From positions 1-21,834 of the forward strand of contig JBELIG010000029.1 in NCBI GenBank assembly GCA_042091035.1: 21,834 bases of DNA, read 5' to 3'. The translations under genes were made by a program, and so were the position numbers. Below the pieces are notes generated by a model that did no database searches, had not been told where the DNA came from, and saw only the letters and a list, made by a program, of their open reading frames with translations. Below, piece after piece: positions 16,030-21,834 of this stretch (positions are counted from its first letter, which is position 1; each line of letters begins with the position of its first letter). The DNA comes from AM-2324 sp042091035. GTDB lineage: Bacteria > Bacteroidota > Bacteroidia > Chitinophagales > Saprospiraceae.

Positions 16030-17442
16030 ATGATAAAAAGAATACTACTAATGACCCTTTTGGCTATCAGTTCAAATGCCAGCTTTGGTCAAGCTAACAG
16101 TATTTCAGTTGAGGTAAAAGAGGATAGTGTTCAACAGATACTTTTTGCTAAGTACTTACTCGACAAGCTTTATGTAATAGATACATTGAAACGAGACGAA
16201 CAGGATAGATTTGTCATCAGTCAAAAAGATACCCTAAATGAAGGTATATACGCGCTAGCTTTTAATGTAGAAGGGGGGAATTCTATTCTTCAGTTTTGTT
16301 TAGATAATACCGTAGAGTCCTATTCTTTCTATATCGATGATGTTTCAAAACCTCAGACCACTTTAACTGTAAATGGATCAAAGTCTGCATCTGTTTTAAA
16401 TGAATATATGATCTTTCTTAGAGATCGTTCTATAGAGGCTTCACAGTTGCCAGATGATGAAAAGAAACAAGCTGCTCTAGCAGAACTTACGAATACCGTC
16501 AATTCATATCAACGTGCATTTGTCGATAGCAATAAAGGGACCCTTCCCGCAGCTTTCGTTGGTGCTTCCCTTCCAATTGATATCCCTGACTTTGAAAATA
16601 TTGAGGAAGAAAAGGAGAGGGGTGTTGCTAGATGGTGGTATAACAAACAGCATTATTTTGATTATGTAGACCTAACAGATGATCGTTTATTGTATACTCC
16701 GTTTTTATACAATAAGATTAATGGGTTTATTGAGAACTTAACTTCGCCAGCTCCGGATTCTATCAATACGTCCCTGAAGTTTATCCTAGATAAAATGGAT
16801 CCTCAGTCAGATATGTTTAGAGCATATCTATCTACACTCTTGACTAGATATGCAACCTCCAAAATCGTTGGGTATGATGCTGTTTATGTTTTCTTAGCTG
16901 AAGAGTATTACGATAAAGGTTTTGCTTACTGGGTAGATGAAGAAAAGTTGGCAAAAATTGTTGATGAGGCAAAGAAAATGAAACCTACATTAATGGGTAA
17001 GCTTGCACCTGATATGCTGCTTGAGGATAAGGATGGAAAGAAATTGAGTCTACATGAATTTGAATCTAAGTATACCATTTTATTATTCTGGGCTCCAGAT
17101 TGTGGTCATTGTAAAAAATCTATGCCTGACATTATCAATTTTTATAATGATTTTAAAGATAAAGGGGTTGAAATCCTGGGTATTTGTACTAAGTTTTATA
17201 AAGATGCTGAGTCTTGTTGGGATTTTGTAGAAGAAAAGGAAATAGACATCTGGCTTAATACTATGGATCCTTACCATCAGTCTAGGTATAAAATCCTTTA
17301 TAATATAAATTCGACGCCACAGATATTTATTCTAGACAAGGATAAAAATATTCTTGTCAAACGGATTGGGTCTGAACAGCTTGAAGAGGTTATGAATAAT
17401 ATAATTGAAAATGATGCTGCAAAGCAGAATGAAAAGATCTAG
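16030..17442 (+). CDS. Exported TlpA-like thioredoxin-domain protein with large N-terminal region
   Basis: 470-residue periplasmic thiol-disulfide protein. The signal peptide is about 1-20 (IKRILLMTLLAISSNASFG, before QANS); there is no lipobox cysteine, so it should be soluble. Residues about 25-120 are a beta-rich region resembling the DUF4369 domain found ahead of many Bacteroidota thioredoxins. Residues 120-320 are helical and fit the DUF5106 type of middle domain, less certainly. The thioredoxin fold is about 325-460: redox pair C358-C361 in FWAPDCGHCKK and cis-proline P430 in NSTPQIFIL. CGHC is the same dipeptide as in protein disulfide isomerase, so an isomerase or oxidase role is possible, though TlpA relatives are usually reductants. 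Two further cysteines (C386, C396) lie after the active site. It follows a hairpin and is probably its own transcript. Confidence 0.9.
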   Translation: MIKRILLMTLLAISSNASFGQANSISVEVKEDSVQQILFAKYLLDKLYVIDTLKRDEQDRFVISQKDTLNEGIYALAFNVEGGNSILQFCLDNTVESYSFYIDDVSKPQTTLTVNGSKSASVLNEYMIFLRDRSIEASQLPDDEKKQAALAELTNTVNSYQRAFVDSNKGTLPAAFVGASLPIDIPDFENIEEEKERGVARWWYNKQHYFDYVDLTDDRLLYTPFLYNKINGFIENLTSPAPDSINTSLKFILDKMDPQSDMFRAYLSTLLTRYATSKIVGYDAVYVFLAEEYYDKGFAYWVDEEKLAKIVDEAKKMKPTLMGKLAPDMLLEDKDGKKLSLHEFESKYTILLFWAPDCGHCKKSMPDIINFYNDFKDKGVEILGICTKFYKDAESCWDFVEEKEIDIWLNTMDPYHQSRYKILYNINSTPQIFILDKDKNILVKRIGSEQLEEVMNNIIENDAAKQNEKI

Positions 17443-17474
17443 AAAAAAGGCACTCCATTTGGAGTGCCTTTTTT
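17443..17474. terminator. Bidirectional terminator between TlpA-like and SDR genes
   Basis: AAAAAAGGCACTCCA (17443-17457) is followed by a 2-nt gap and its perfect 15-bp complement ending in six T (17460-17474). It begins one base after the TAG stop of the plus-strand gene, and its last base belongs to the TAA stop (17474-17476) of the minus-strand gene. Confidence 0.95.
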
Positions 17475-18265
17475 TATGTGACTTTTATCTTCTTTATTAT
17501 TCTTGAGAATAGACGGGGGAAAAATCTTTTAACTAAAATCCCATATTTTTCACTTCCTCCTACAGCTATTTCTTCCTTTTGCCTTTTTACAGCTTGGATG
17601 ATTTTTTGTGCAAGTACTTCAGGGAGCATTCCTTGGGCTTGCTTATTGTCCATTTTATTCTGCTTTTCTCCTGTACTGGTCAAAGCATTAAGGGAAATGT
17701 TGGTTTTAATGAACCCCGGACATACAATTAAAACTCTTATACCTTGCTCGTGAGTTTCTGCTCTTAGGGATTCATAATATCCATGTAAGGCGTGCTTTGA
17801 TGCTGCATATGCACTTCTTAGAGGAGAACCAAATTTACCAACCAAACTACTCATTACAACAAATTGTCCTTCTCCTTTTTCAAGCATCTTTGGAAGTACT
17901 AGCTTGGTCAAAGCACTTACAGCGAAGAAATTTATCTCCATAATTCTTCTGTCGATGTCTAGAGATGCATCTTTGACAAGTGCTCTTTGGGATATTCCAG
18001 CATTATTGATTAAGGTGTGAATAGGTCCTATTTGTGCTAAGAAAGACTTGGCTTTCACAATACTAGCTTCAACCTGTAGAAGATCAAGCGGCAGAATCTC
18101 TACTTGCTCTGCCCCAATACATACTGCTTTTACCTGTTCGAGTTGTTTCACATTTCGAGCACTCAGTAATAACTTACAATTTGTTTTTGCGTATTCAATA
18201 GCGAGTGCTTTTCCTATGCCAGATGAAGCTCCAGTGATCCATATCCACTTTCCTTTTATATCCAT
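17474..18265 (-). CDS. Short-chain dehydrogenase/reductase (classical SDR)
   Basis: 263-residue NAD(P)-dependent oxidoreductase. The Rossmann motif is TGASSGIG (11-18), NNAG is at 87-90, the structural Asn is N112 (MEINFFAV), and the catalytic set is Ser140 with Tyr153 and Lys157 in YAASK. Arg37 (LLLSARN) just after the second strand suggests NADPH preference, as in many classical SDRs. The basic C-terminal tail (KRFFPRLFSRIIKKIKVT) may make it membrane-associated, like the DltE/DHRS7-type reductases it resembles. The substrate cannot be assigned. It is divergent from the unrecognised gene at 18324 with only 58 bp between starts, so their promoters probably overlap. Confidence 0.93.
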   Translation of the reverse strand: MDIKGKWIWITGASSGIGKALAIEYAKTNCKLLLSARNVKQLEQVKAVCIGAEQVEILPLDLLQVEASIVKAKSFLAQIGPIHTLINNAGISQRALVKDASLDIDRRIMEINFFAVSALTKLVLPKMLEKGEGQFVVMSSLVGKFGSPLRSAYAASKHALHGYYESLRAETHEQGIRVLIVCPGFIKTNISLNALTSTGEKQNKMDNKQAQGMLPEVLAQKIIQAVKRQKEEIAVGGSEKYGILVKRFFPRLFSRIIKKIKVT

Positions 18266-18323
18266 TTAATGCTTATATTTAGTTCAATATTTAATATTAC
18301 ACCAAATTAGAAAAGAATCTTTA

Positions 18324-19055
18324 ATGCAAGCATATCTACAGCAATATTCTTTATATCCTCCTTTTTTGCTCGATAGACGAAAAAGACCTTGTGATTTATT
18401 TATTGTCTGCAGGTTTGATTCAATTGTACTATTTCGAAAGTTTTTATTCCGATGGGGCAGAATATTAGATTCGAAATTTAGTATTGAAGTAATCGCTCTT
18501 TTTTACGAGAATAATTATGGTTTTGAAGACGATGAAATGAATGAAAAATCTTTAAAACAAGAGGTGGATAAGATTTTGGGTCAAAAACGCTTTCATTTTA
18601 GAGTTTCCCCAATTTTTTTCGGAGTTTCTACAAGTCGTGGCCAGGACTTGATAATGGATCTAAAATTATTGGGCGATGAGGTATGTTTTCAAGCTCTACG
18701 TAGTAAATCTAAAGAGCAATATTTCCTTTTGACTTCGCCTCACAGTATACCACTAAAAGGGATAATGTCTCAGCTCATTCAATTGAAAAGAGTAGGTGCA
18801 TTTTATGCCGAAGAAATACATTTGCCTTCGGTTTGTTTTGAGTTTTCTGAAGCAGATATCTTACGGGTTCAGCAGAAATGGTCTAAATCCAATGAAGGCA
18901 AGAACAAATTTTGTCCTCATTTGTTTTTTTCAACCAAGGCATATATCAATCATTTTGGCAAATCACCAAACTTCGATAGTTTAAATAAAATCCCTGAATC
19001 TGGTGATTCAAAACTTAGAAATTTCCTCAAAATAGATCCGGATTTCAATTATTAA
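18324..19055 (+). CDS. Conserved-looking protein of unknown function
   Basis: I do not recognise this 243-residue protein. It has no signal peptide and no clear membrane helix. The first 60 residues are rich in aromatic and basic residues (LYPPFLLDRRKRPCDLFIVC, then FRKFLFRWGR). The centre alternates short beta-like stretches with helices (FSIEVIALFYENN, FRVSPIFFGVS). A basic, aromatic C-terminal part has KNKFCPHLFFSTKAYINHFG and ends DPDFNY. The ATG at 18324 gives the longest frame and is used; a later start at about 18537 (ENEK-type Met) would lose the N-terminal third. Codon use looks like its neighbours. A glycosyltransferase-like fold crossed my mind from the hydrophobic-strand spacing but no DxD or other motif supports it. 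It is divergent from the SDR gene and upstream of mrp. Confidence 0.75.
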   Translation: MQAYLQQYSLYPPFLLDRRKRPCDLFIVCRFDSIVLFRKFLFRWGRILDSKFSIEVIALFYENNYGFEDDEMNEKSLKQEVDKILGQKRFHFRVSPIFFGVSTSRGQDLIMDLKLLGDEVCFQALRSKSKEQYFLLTSPHSIPLKGIMSQLIQLKRVGAFYAEEIHLPSVCFEFSEADILRVQQKWSKSNEGKNKFCPHLFFSTKAYINHFGKSPNFDSLNKIPESGDSKLRNFLKIDPDFNY

Positions 19056-19094
19056 TCGATTTTATCTGTCAATTTGATAAGTGGTGACCTTCTT

Positions 19095-19127
19095 TTGAAC
19101 TTATTGATTTTCTTTTCCTTATTTTTG
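19095..19127 (+). promoter_or_regulatory. Bacteroidota-type promoter for mrp-nfu-pyrF
   Basis: TTG at 19095-19097 and TATTTTTG at 19120-19127 are separated by 22 bp, fitting TTG-N17-23-TAnnTTTG. The box ends 16 bp before the mrp ATG. No hairpin separates this site from the preceding gene, so some read-through is possible. Confidence 0.55.
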
Positions 19128-19143
19128 TATAAAATTGCTTTGA

Positions 19144-20238
19144 ATGAATAGAAGTGAAGTTGTAAAAGCTTTAGGAGGGGTTATGGACCCTGCAAGTGGA
19201 CAAGATATAATAGCTGCTCACTTAGTTGAGAATCTTAAGATTGAGGATAAGCGTGTTAGTTTTGATCTCAGTTTGCCGCCAGCAAGTGCATCTAGTAAAT
19301 TTGAATTGCATGCTGCCTGTGTTGAAGCGATAAAAAGTGTAGATGGAGATGCAGAAGTTCATGTTCATTTTAAACAAGGAAAAGTAAAACAAACTCCTGC
19401 TGAGAATAGAAAGCTACCACAGGTTAAAAATATAATTGCTGTAGCTTCGGGTAAAGGAGGAGTTGGGAAATCTACAGTATCAGCAAACCTTGCTTTAGCA
19501 CTCAAGTCTTTAGGAGCTTCCGTTGGTATTTTAGATGCCGATATTTATGGCCCATCCATTCCTTTGATGTTTGGACTTCAAGGTAAGAAGCCTCAAGTAA
19601 AGAATTTAAATGGGAAGCCTTTGATTCTTCCTTTGATTGCCTATGATATTCCGATGATTTCTATGGGGTTTATAATAGAACCAGAGCAGGCTGTTGTCCT
19701 TCGGGGACCTAGGTTAGGTGCTATTTTGAATCAATTTATAAATGAAGTGTATTGGGATAATTTAGATTTTCTTATTGTAGATCTTCCTCCAGGTACTGGT
19801 GACGTTCAGTTGTCACTGGCACAAACAGTACCTATTACAGGAGCTGTTTTGGTTACAACACCTCAAGATGTTGCTCTAGCTGATGCAGTGAAGGCTATGA
19901 ATATGTTTAAGATGGAGACTATTGATGTTCCTATTCTTGGAGTTGTTGAAAATATGTCATGGTTTAGTCCAGCTGAACTTCCTGACAATAAATACTTTAT
20001 CTTTGGTAAAGATGGTGGTAAGACCTTAGCAAAGGAAGCAGGTACAATGCTCTTAGGTCAAGTTCCTATTGTTCAAGCAGTGCGAGAAGGAGGAGACCAA
20101 GGAACACCTGTTTTTCTCAATGATGAAAAACCTGCTATTCAAAAAGCATTCGATAAAATAGCAAAAAACCTATTGACTCAAGTAGCAATTCGAGCAGAAT
20201 ACTTAGAACCTACGAAAGTTGTGGAAATAAAAGAATAA
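19144..20238 (+). CDS. mrp: Mrp/ApbC-family Fe-S cluster carrier ATPase
   Basis: P-loop ATPase of the Mrp/NBP35 family that carries or delivers Fe-S clusters in the cytoplasm. 364 residues. The N-terminal MIP18 (DUF59) domain is about 1-80 (VVKALGGVMDPASGQDI). The deviant Walker A is SGKGGVGKST (102-111). DADIYGPSIP follows, then FLIVDLPPGTGDVQLSLAQ as Walker B/switch II, and VVTTPQDVALADA-like residues. The cluster-bridging CxxC that normally follows ENMS is absent: the region reads VENMSWFSPAELPDNKYFIF, and C59 is the only cysteine I see. I recall the same form in other Bacteroidota. The next gene, 6 bp away, is an Nfu-type scaffold that does have CxxC, which supports an Fe-S role for the pair. 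Confidence 0.94.
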   Translation: MNRSEVVKALGGVMDPASGQDIIAAHLVENLKIEDKRVSFDLSLPPASASSKFELHAACVEAIKSVDGDAEVHVHFKQGKVKQTPAENRKLPQVKNIIAVASGKGGVGKSTVSANLALALKSLGASVGILDADIYGPSIPLMFGLQGKKPQVKNLNGKPLILPLIAYDIPMISMGFIIEPEQAVVLRGPRLGAILNQFINEVYWDNLDFLIVDLPPGTGDVQLSLAQTVPITGAVLVTTPQDVALADAVKAMNMFKMETIDVPILGVVENMSWFSPAELPDNKYFIFGKDGGKTLAKEAGTMLLGQVPIVQAVREGGDQGTPVFLNDEKPAIQKAFDKIAKNLLTQVAIRAEYLEPTKVVEIKE

Positions 20239-20244
20239 TTAATT

Positions 20245-20487
20245 ATGTCTAACAATATGAGTTTAGCAGAAAGAGCAGATAAAGTACTCGATGAGATTAG
20301 GCCCCACCTTGCAGCTGATGGTGGTAATGTCGAGGTCATTGAAGTAACCAATGATAATGTTTTGATGATAAAGTGGTTAGGTAACTGTACTAATTGCAGT
20401 ATGTCTTCTATGACTATGAAAGCAGGTATAGAGTTTACTATTAAAGGTCAACTACCAGAAATTAAATCAGTAAAAGCAATAAACTAG
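20245..20487 (+). CDS. NifU C-terminal domain (Nfu-type) Fe-S scaffold
   Basis: 80-residue stand-alone NifU-like domain that binds a cluster between two subunits through CxxC. The signature is VLMIKWLGNCTNCSMSSMTM with C48 and C51. It is preceded by the usual start DEIRPHLAADGGNVEVIEV, in which RPxLxxDGG is the family hallmark. The length is that of one bare domain with no A-type or N-terminal degenerate domain. It starts 6 bp after mrp and ends 3 bp before pyrF, so all three should be one transcript. It may supply the cysteines that the adjacent Mrp lacks, which is inference. Confidence 0.95.
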   Translation: MSNNMSLAERADKVLDEIRPHLAADGGNVEVIEVTNDNVLMIKWLGNCTNCSMSSMTMKAGIEFTIKGQLPEIKSVKAIN

Positions 20488-20490
20488 AGC

Positions 20491-21315
20491 ATGAAACGAA
20501 GTGATTTAGTCCAAGCCATAAAATCGAAAAAATCCTTTTTATGTGTTGGGCTTGATACGGATATAGATAAAATTCCAACGATCCTGAAAAAGGATGCTAA
20601 TCCAATTTTAAGTTTTAATAAAGCTGTAATAGAAGCTACTCAAGATCTGTGTGTGGCTTATAAGCCTAATCTGGCATTTTATGAATCTTACGGCAGTAAA
20701 GGCTTGTATGCCTTGGAGGAAACAATGAATCATATCCCCCAAGATATTTTCACCATAGCAGATGCAAAAAGAGGAGATATTGGCAATACTGCAGAAAAGT
20801 ATGCCCAAGCTTATTTCCAACAAATGGGTTTCGACTCTGTAACTGTTGCTCCATACATGGGGTCTGATTCTGTGCTGCCTTTCACCAAACATGAAGATAA
20901 GTGGGTTATACTTTTAGCCCTGACTTCTAATAAAGGAAGTGAAGACTTTCAGATGTTAAAACTTGAGTCTGGTAATATGCTTTTTGAGGAAGTAATGCGA
21001 GCTAGTAAGGATTGGGCTAGTCCAGATCAATTGATGTTTGTTGTTGGAGCAACGCATCCTGAAAAAATTGGTGCTATTCGTAAACTCGCTCCTGATAATT
21101 TCTTTTTAGTGCCAGGTGTTGGTGCTCAAGGAGGTGATTTAGAGGGGATTGCAGCCTATGGTTTGAACAAAGATATAGGCCTTTTAATCAATTCTTCTAG
21201 AGGTATTATATATGCAGGTTCTGATAAGCCTAATTTTCAAGAACATATAAGGGCTGCAGCACTAGAGCTGCAAACTAAGATGGAAGAAATTCTGATCAAG
21301 AGGGGACTGGTATAA
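20491..21315 (+). CDS. pyrF: Orotidine 5'-phosphate decarboxylase (PyrF subfamily 2)
   Basis: Converts OMP to UMP, the last step of UMP synthesis. 274 residues, the size of the longer subfamily-2 enzymes found in Bacteroidota and Actinobacteria, not the 230-residue E. coli type. Landmarks: FLCVGLDTD (17-24), YKPNLAFYE with Lys58, and the catalytic DAKRGDIGNT (91-100) with Asp91, Lys93 and Asp96. VTVAPYMG, SNKGSEDFQ, PGVGAQGGD and NSSRGIIYAG then carry the phosphate-binding loops. It starts 3 bp after the nfu stop. Its 3' end overlaps the convergent exonuclease gene by 20 bp. No clear hairpin follows, only T-rich sequence. Confidence 0.97.
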   Translation: MKRSDLVQAIKSKKSFLCVGLDTDIDKIPTILKKDANPILSFNKAVIEATQDLCVAYKPNLAFYESYGSKGLYALEETMNHIPQDIFTIADAKRGDIGNTAEKYAQAYFQQMGFDSVTVAPYMGSDSVLPFTKHEDKWVILLALTSNKGSEDFQMLKLESGNMLFEEVMRASKDWASPDQLMFVVGATHPEKIGAIRKLAPDNFFLVPGVGAQGGDLEGIAAYGLNKDIGLLINSSRGIIYAGSDKPNFQEHIRAAALELQTKMEEILIKRGLV

Positions 21316-21834
21316 TTTTTTTCCGCCCTTTTTTAGCTAAATACCGTTTGATAATATATCGAAGTTCTGCTGTTTCTTGAACAGGTTCAAGTGCCTGTTC
21401 AAGATCATCAACGTATAGGTATGATAGCTTATCTTCCTCAAGAAACCCATATGATTTTATAAATCCATTTCTTATCAAGATTATACCCTTCTCATTTGCA
21501 GACCTTCCCTTTTCAAGAATCAAAAAACTTCCCATTAATTCTTGTGATAGATGCTCTAAGCTTTCTTCTAAGCGCTGATTGTATACAGTAGGAGCCTCTA
21601 TACCTCCGCAGGCTCCATTACATTTTCCTATCTGGTGATTAAAACAGAGTTCTTCTTCACTAGAGAGGCCTATAAGTTTAGAGCAGAGATCATGTTTATG
21701 TAGTTGAAATGCAAGTTTTGAATATAGTCCAGCCTTGCTAGCAAAACTAGCCACTAGGTTTTCTTCAACTCCAGTCTTTTTTTTCTTTGATATCCTTAAG
21801 CAGGAATATCCAGCTTCATTCACGTATTTATGTA
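21296..21834 (-). CDS. C-terminal part of an exonuclease/GIY-YIG (UvrC/Cho-like) protein, cut by the window edge
   Basis: The minus-strand frame stays open to the window end (upstream codons read HKYVNEAG), so this is a partial gene whose start lies beyond 21834. About 179 residues are seen. They match the region after the GIY-YIG nuclease in Bacteroidota proteins that join a DnaQ-like 3'-5' exonuclease to a UvrC/Cho-type GIY-YIG domain: HKHDLCSKLIGL, then LCFNHQIGKCNGACGGIEAP and YNQRLEE, the cysteine-bearing segment also found in UvrC and Cho. A C-terminal region follows (EKGIILIRNGFIKSYGF ... RYIIKRYLAKK). The exonuclease and nuclease domains themselves are outside the window, so the fusion is inferred from family memory. 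A role in DNA repair is likely. It overlaps pyrF tail to tail by 20 bp. Confidence 0.85.
   Translation of the reverse strand, partial: HKYVNEAGYSCLRISKKKKTGVEENLVASFASKAGLYSKLAFQLHKHDLCSKLIGLSSEEELCFNHQIGKCNGACGGIEAPTVYNQRLEESLEHLSQELMGSFLILEKGRSANEKGIILIRNGFIKSYGFLEEDKLSYLYVDDLEQALEPVQETAELRYIIKRYLAKKGRKKIIPVPS

Noticed and set aside
1..21834. A defence island, mobile element, CRISPR array or biosynthetic cluster
   Set aside because: Every gene but two has a housekeeping or envelope assignment; I found no transposase, integrase, direct-repeat array, toxin-antitoxin pair or megasynthase on either strand.

Overview
The window is 21.8 kb of AT-rich chromosome from a member of the Bacteroidota. 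Four things point there. The first gene encodes a large secreted protein with a type IX secretion (PorSS) C-terminal sorting domain. Several start regions carry the Bacteroidota -7 box TAnnTTTG in place of a sigma-70 style -10, with no obvious Shine-Dalgarno sequences. There is a LytS/LytTR two-component pair. PurM, the M23 peptidase and the Mrp protein have Bacteroidota-style variants. I cannot place it below phylum; Saprospiria-like or Flavobacteriia-like lineages would both fit.

Layout: (1) 88-2697, secreted Ig-like/dockerin-like T9SS cargo, ended by a strong two-way hairpin. (2) 2899-4694 (-), histidine kinase then LytTR regulator, one operon. (3) 4890-6339 (+), fabD and a YqgE/AlgH protein. 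(4) 6377-7708 (-), membrane-anchored M23 peptidase. (5) 7818-8402 (-), TPMT-like methyltransferase, divergent from (6) 8486-9664 (+), purM, which meets (7) 9668-11002 (-), purB, tail to tail with a 3 bp gap. (8) 11163-12649 (+), pyrR-pyrB. (9) 12846-15920 (+), an exported protein of about 1024 residues that is mostly proline-free coiled coil. (10) 16030-17442 (+), exported TlpA-like thioredoxin protein. (11) 17474-18265 (-), SDR oxidoreductase, divergent from (12) 18324-19055 (+), an unrecognised protein. (13) 19144-21315 (+), mrp-nfu-pyrF. (14) 21296-21834 (-), the C-terminal part of an exonuclease/GIY-YIG (UvrC/Cho-like) protein that runs off the window.

Functionally this is mainly core metabolism: purine synthesis (purM, purB), pyrimidine synthesis (pyrR, pyrB, pyrF), fatty-acid initiation (fabD) and Fe-S cluster delivery (mrp, nfu), interspersed with envelope proteins (T9SS cargo, M23 peptidase, coiled-coil protein, TlpA-like protein). 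I see no tRNA, rRNA, CRISPR array, insertion sequence, phage gene or recognisable defence system, and no gene-free stretch over about 200 bp. The least explained items are the exported hendecad coiled-coil protein and the unrecognised protein at 18324-19055. Two enzymes show ligand substitutions worth checking: Cys for the last zinc His in the M23 peptidase, and the loss of CxxC in Mrp.
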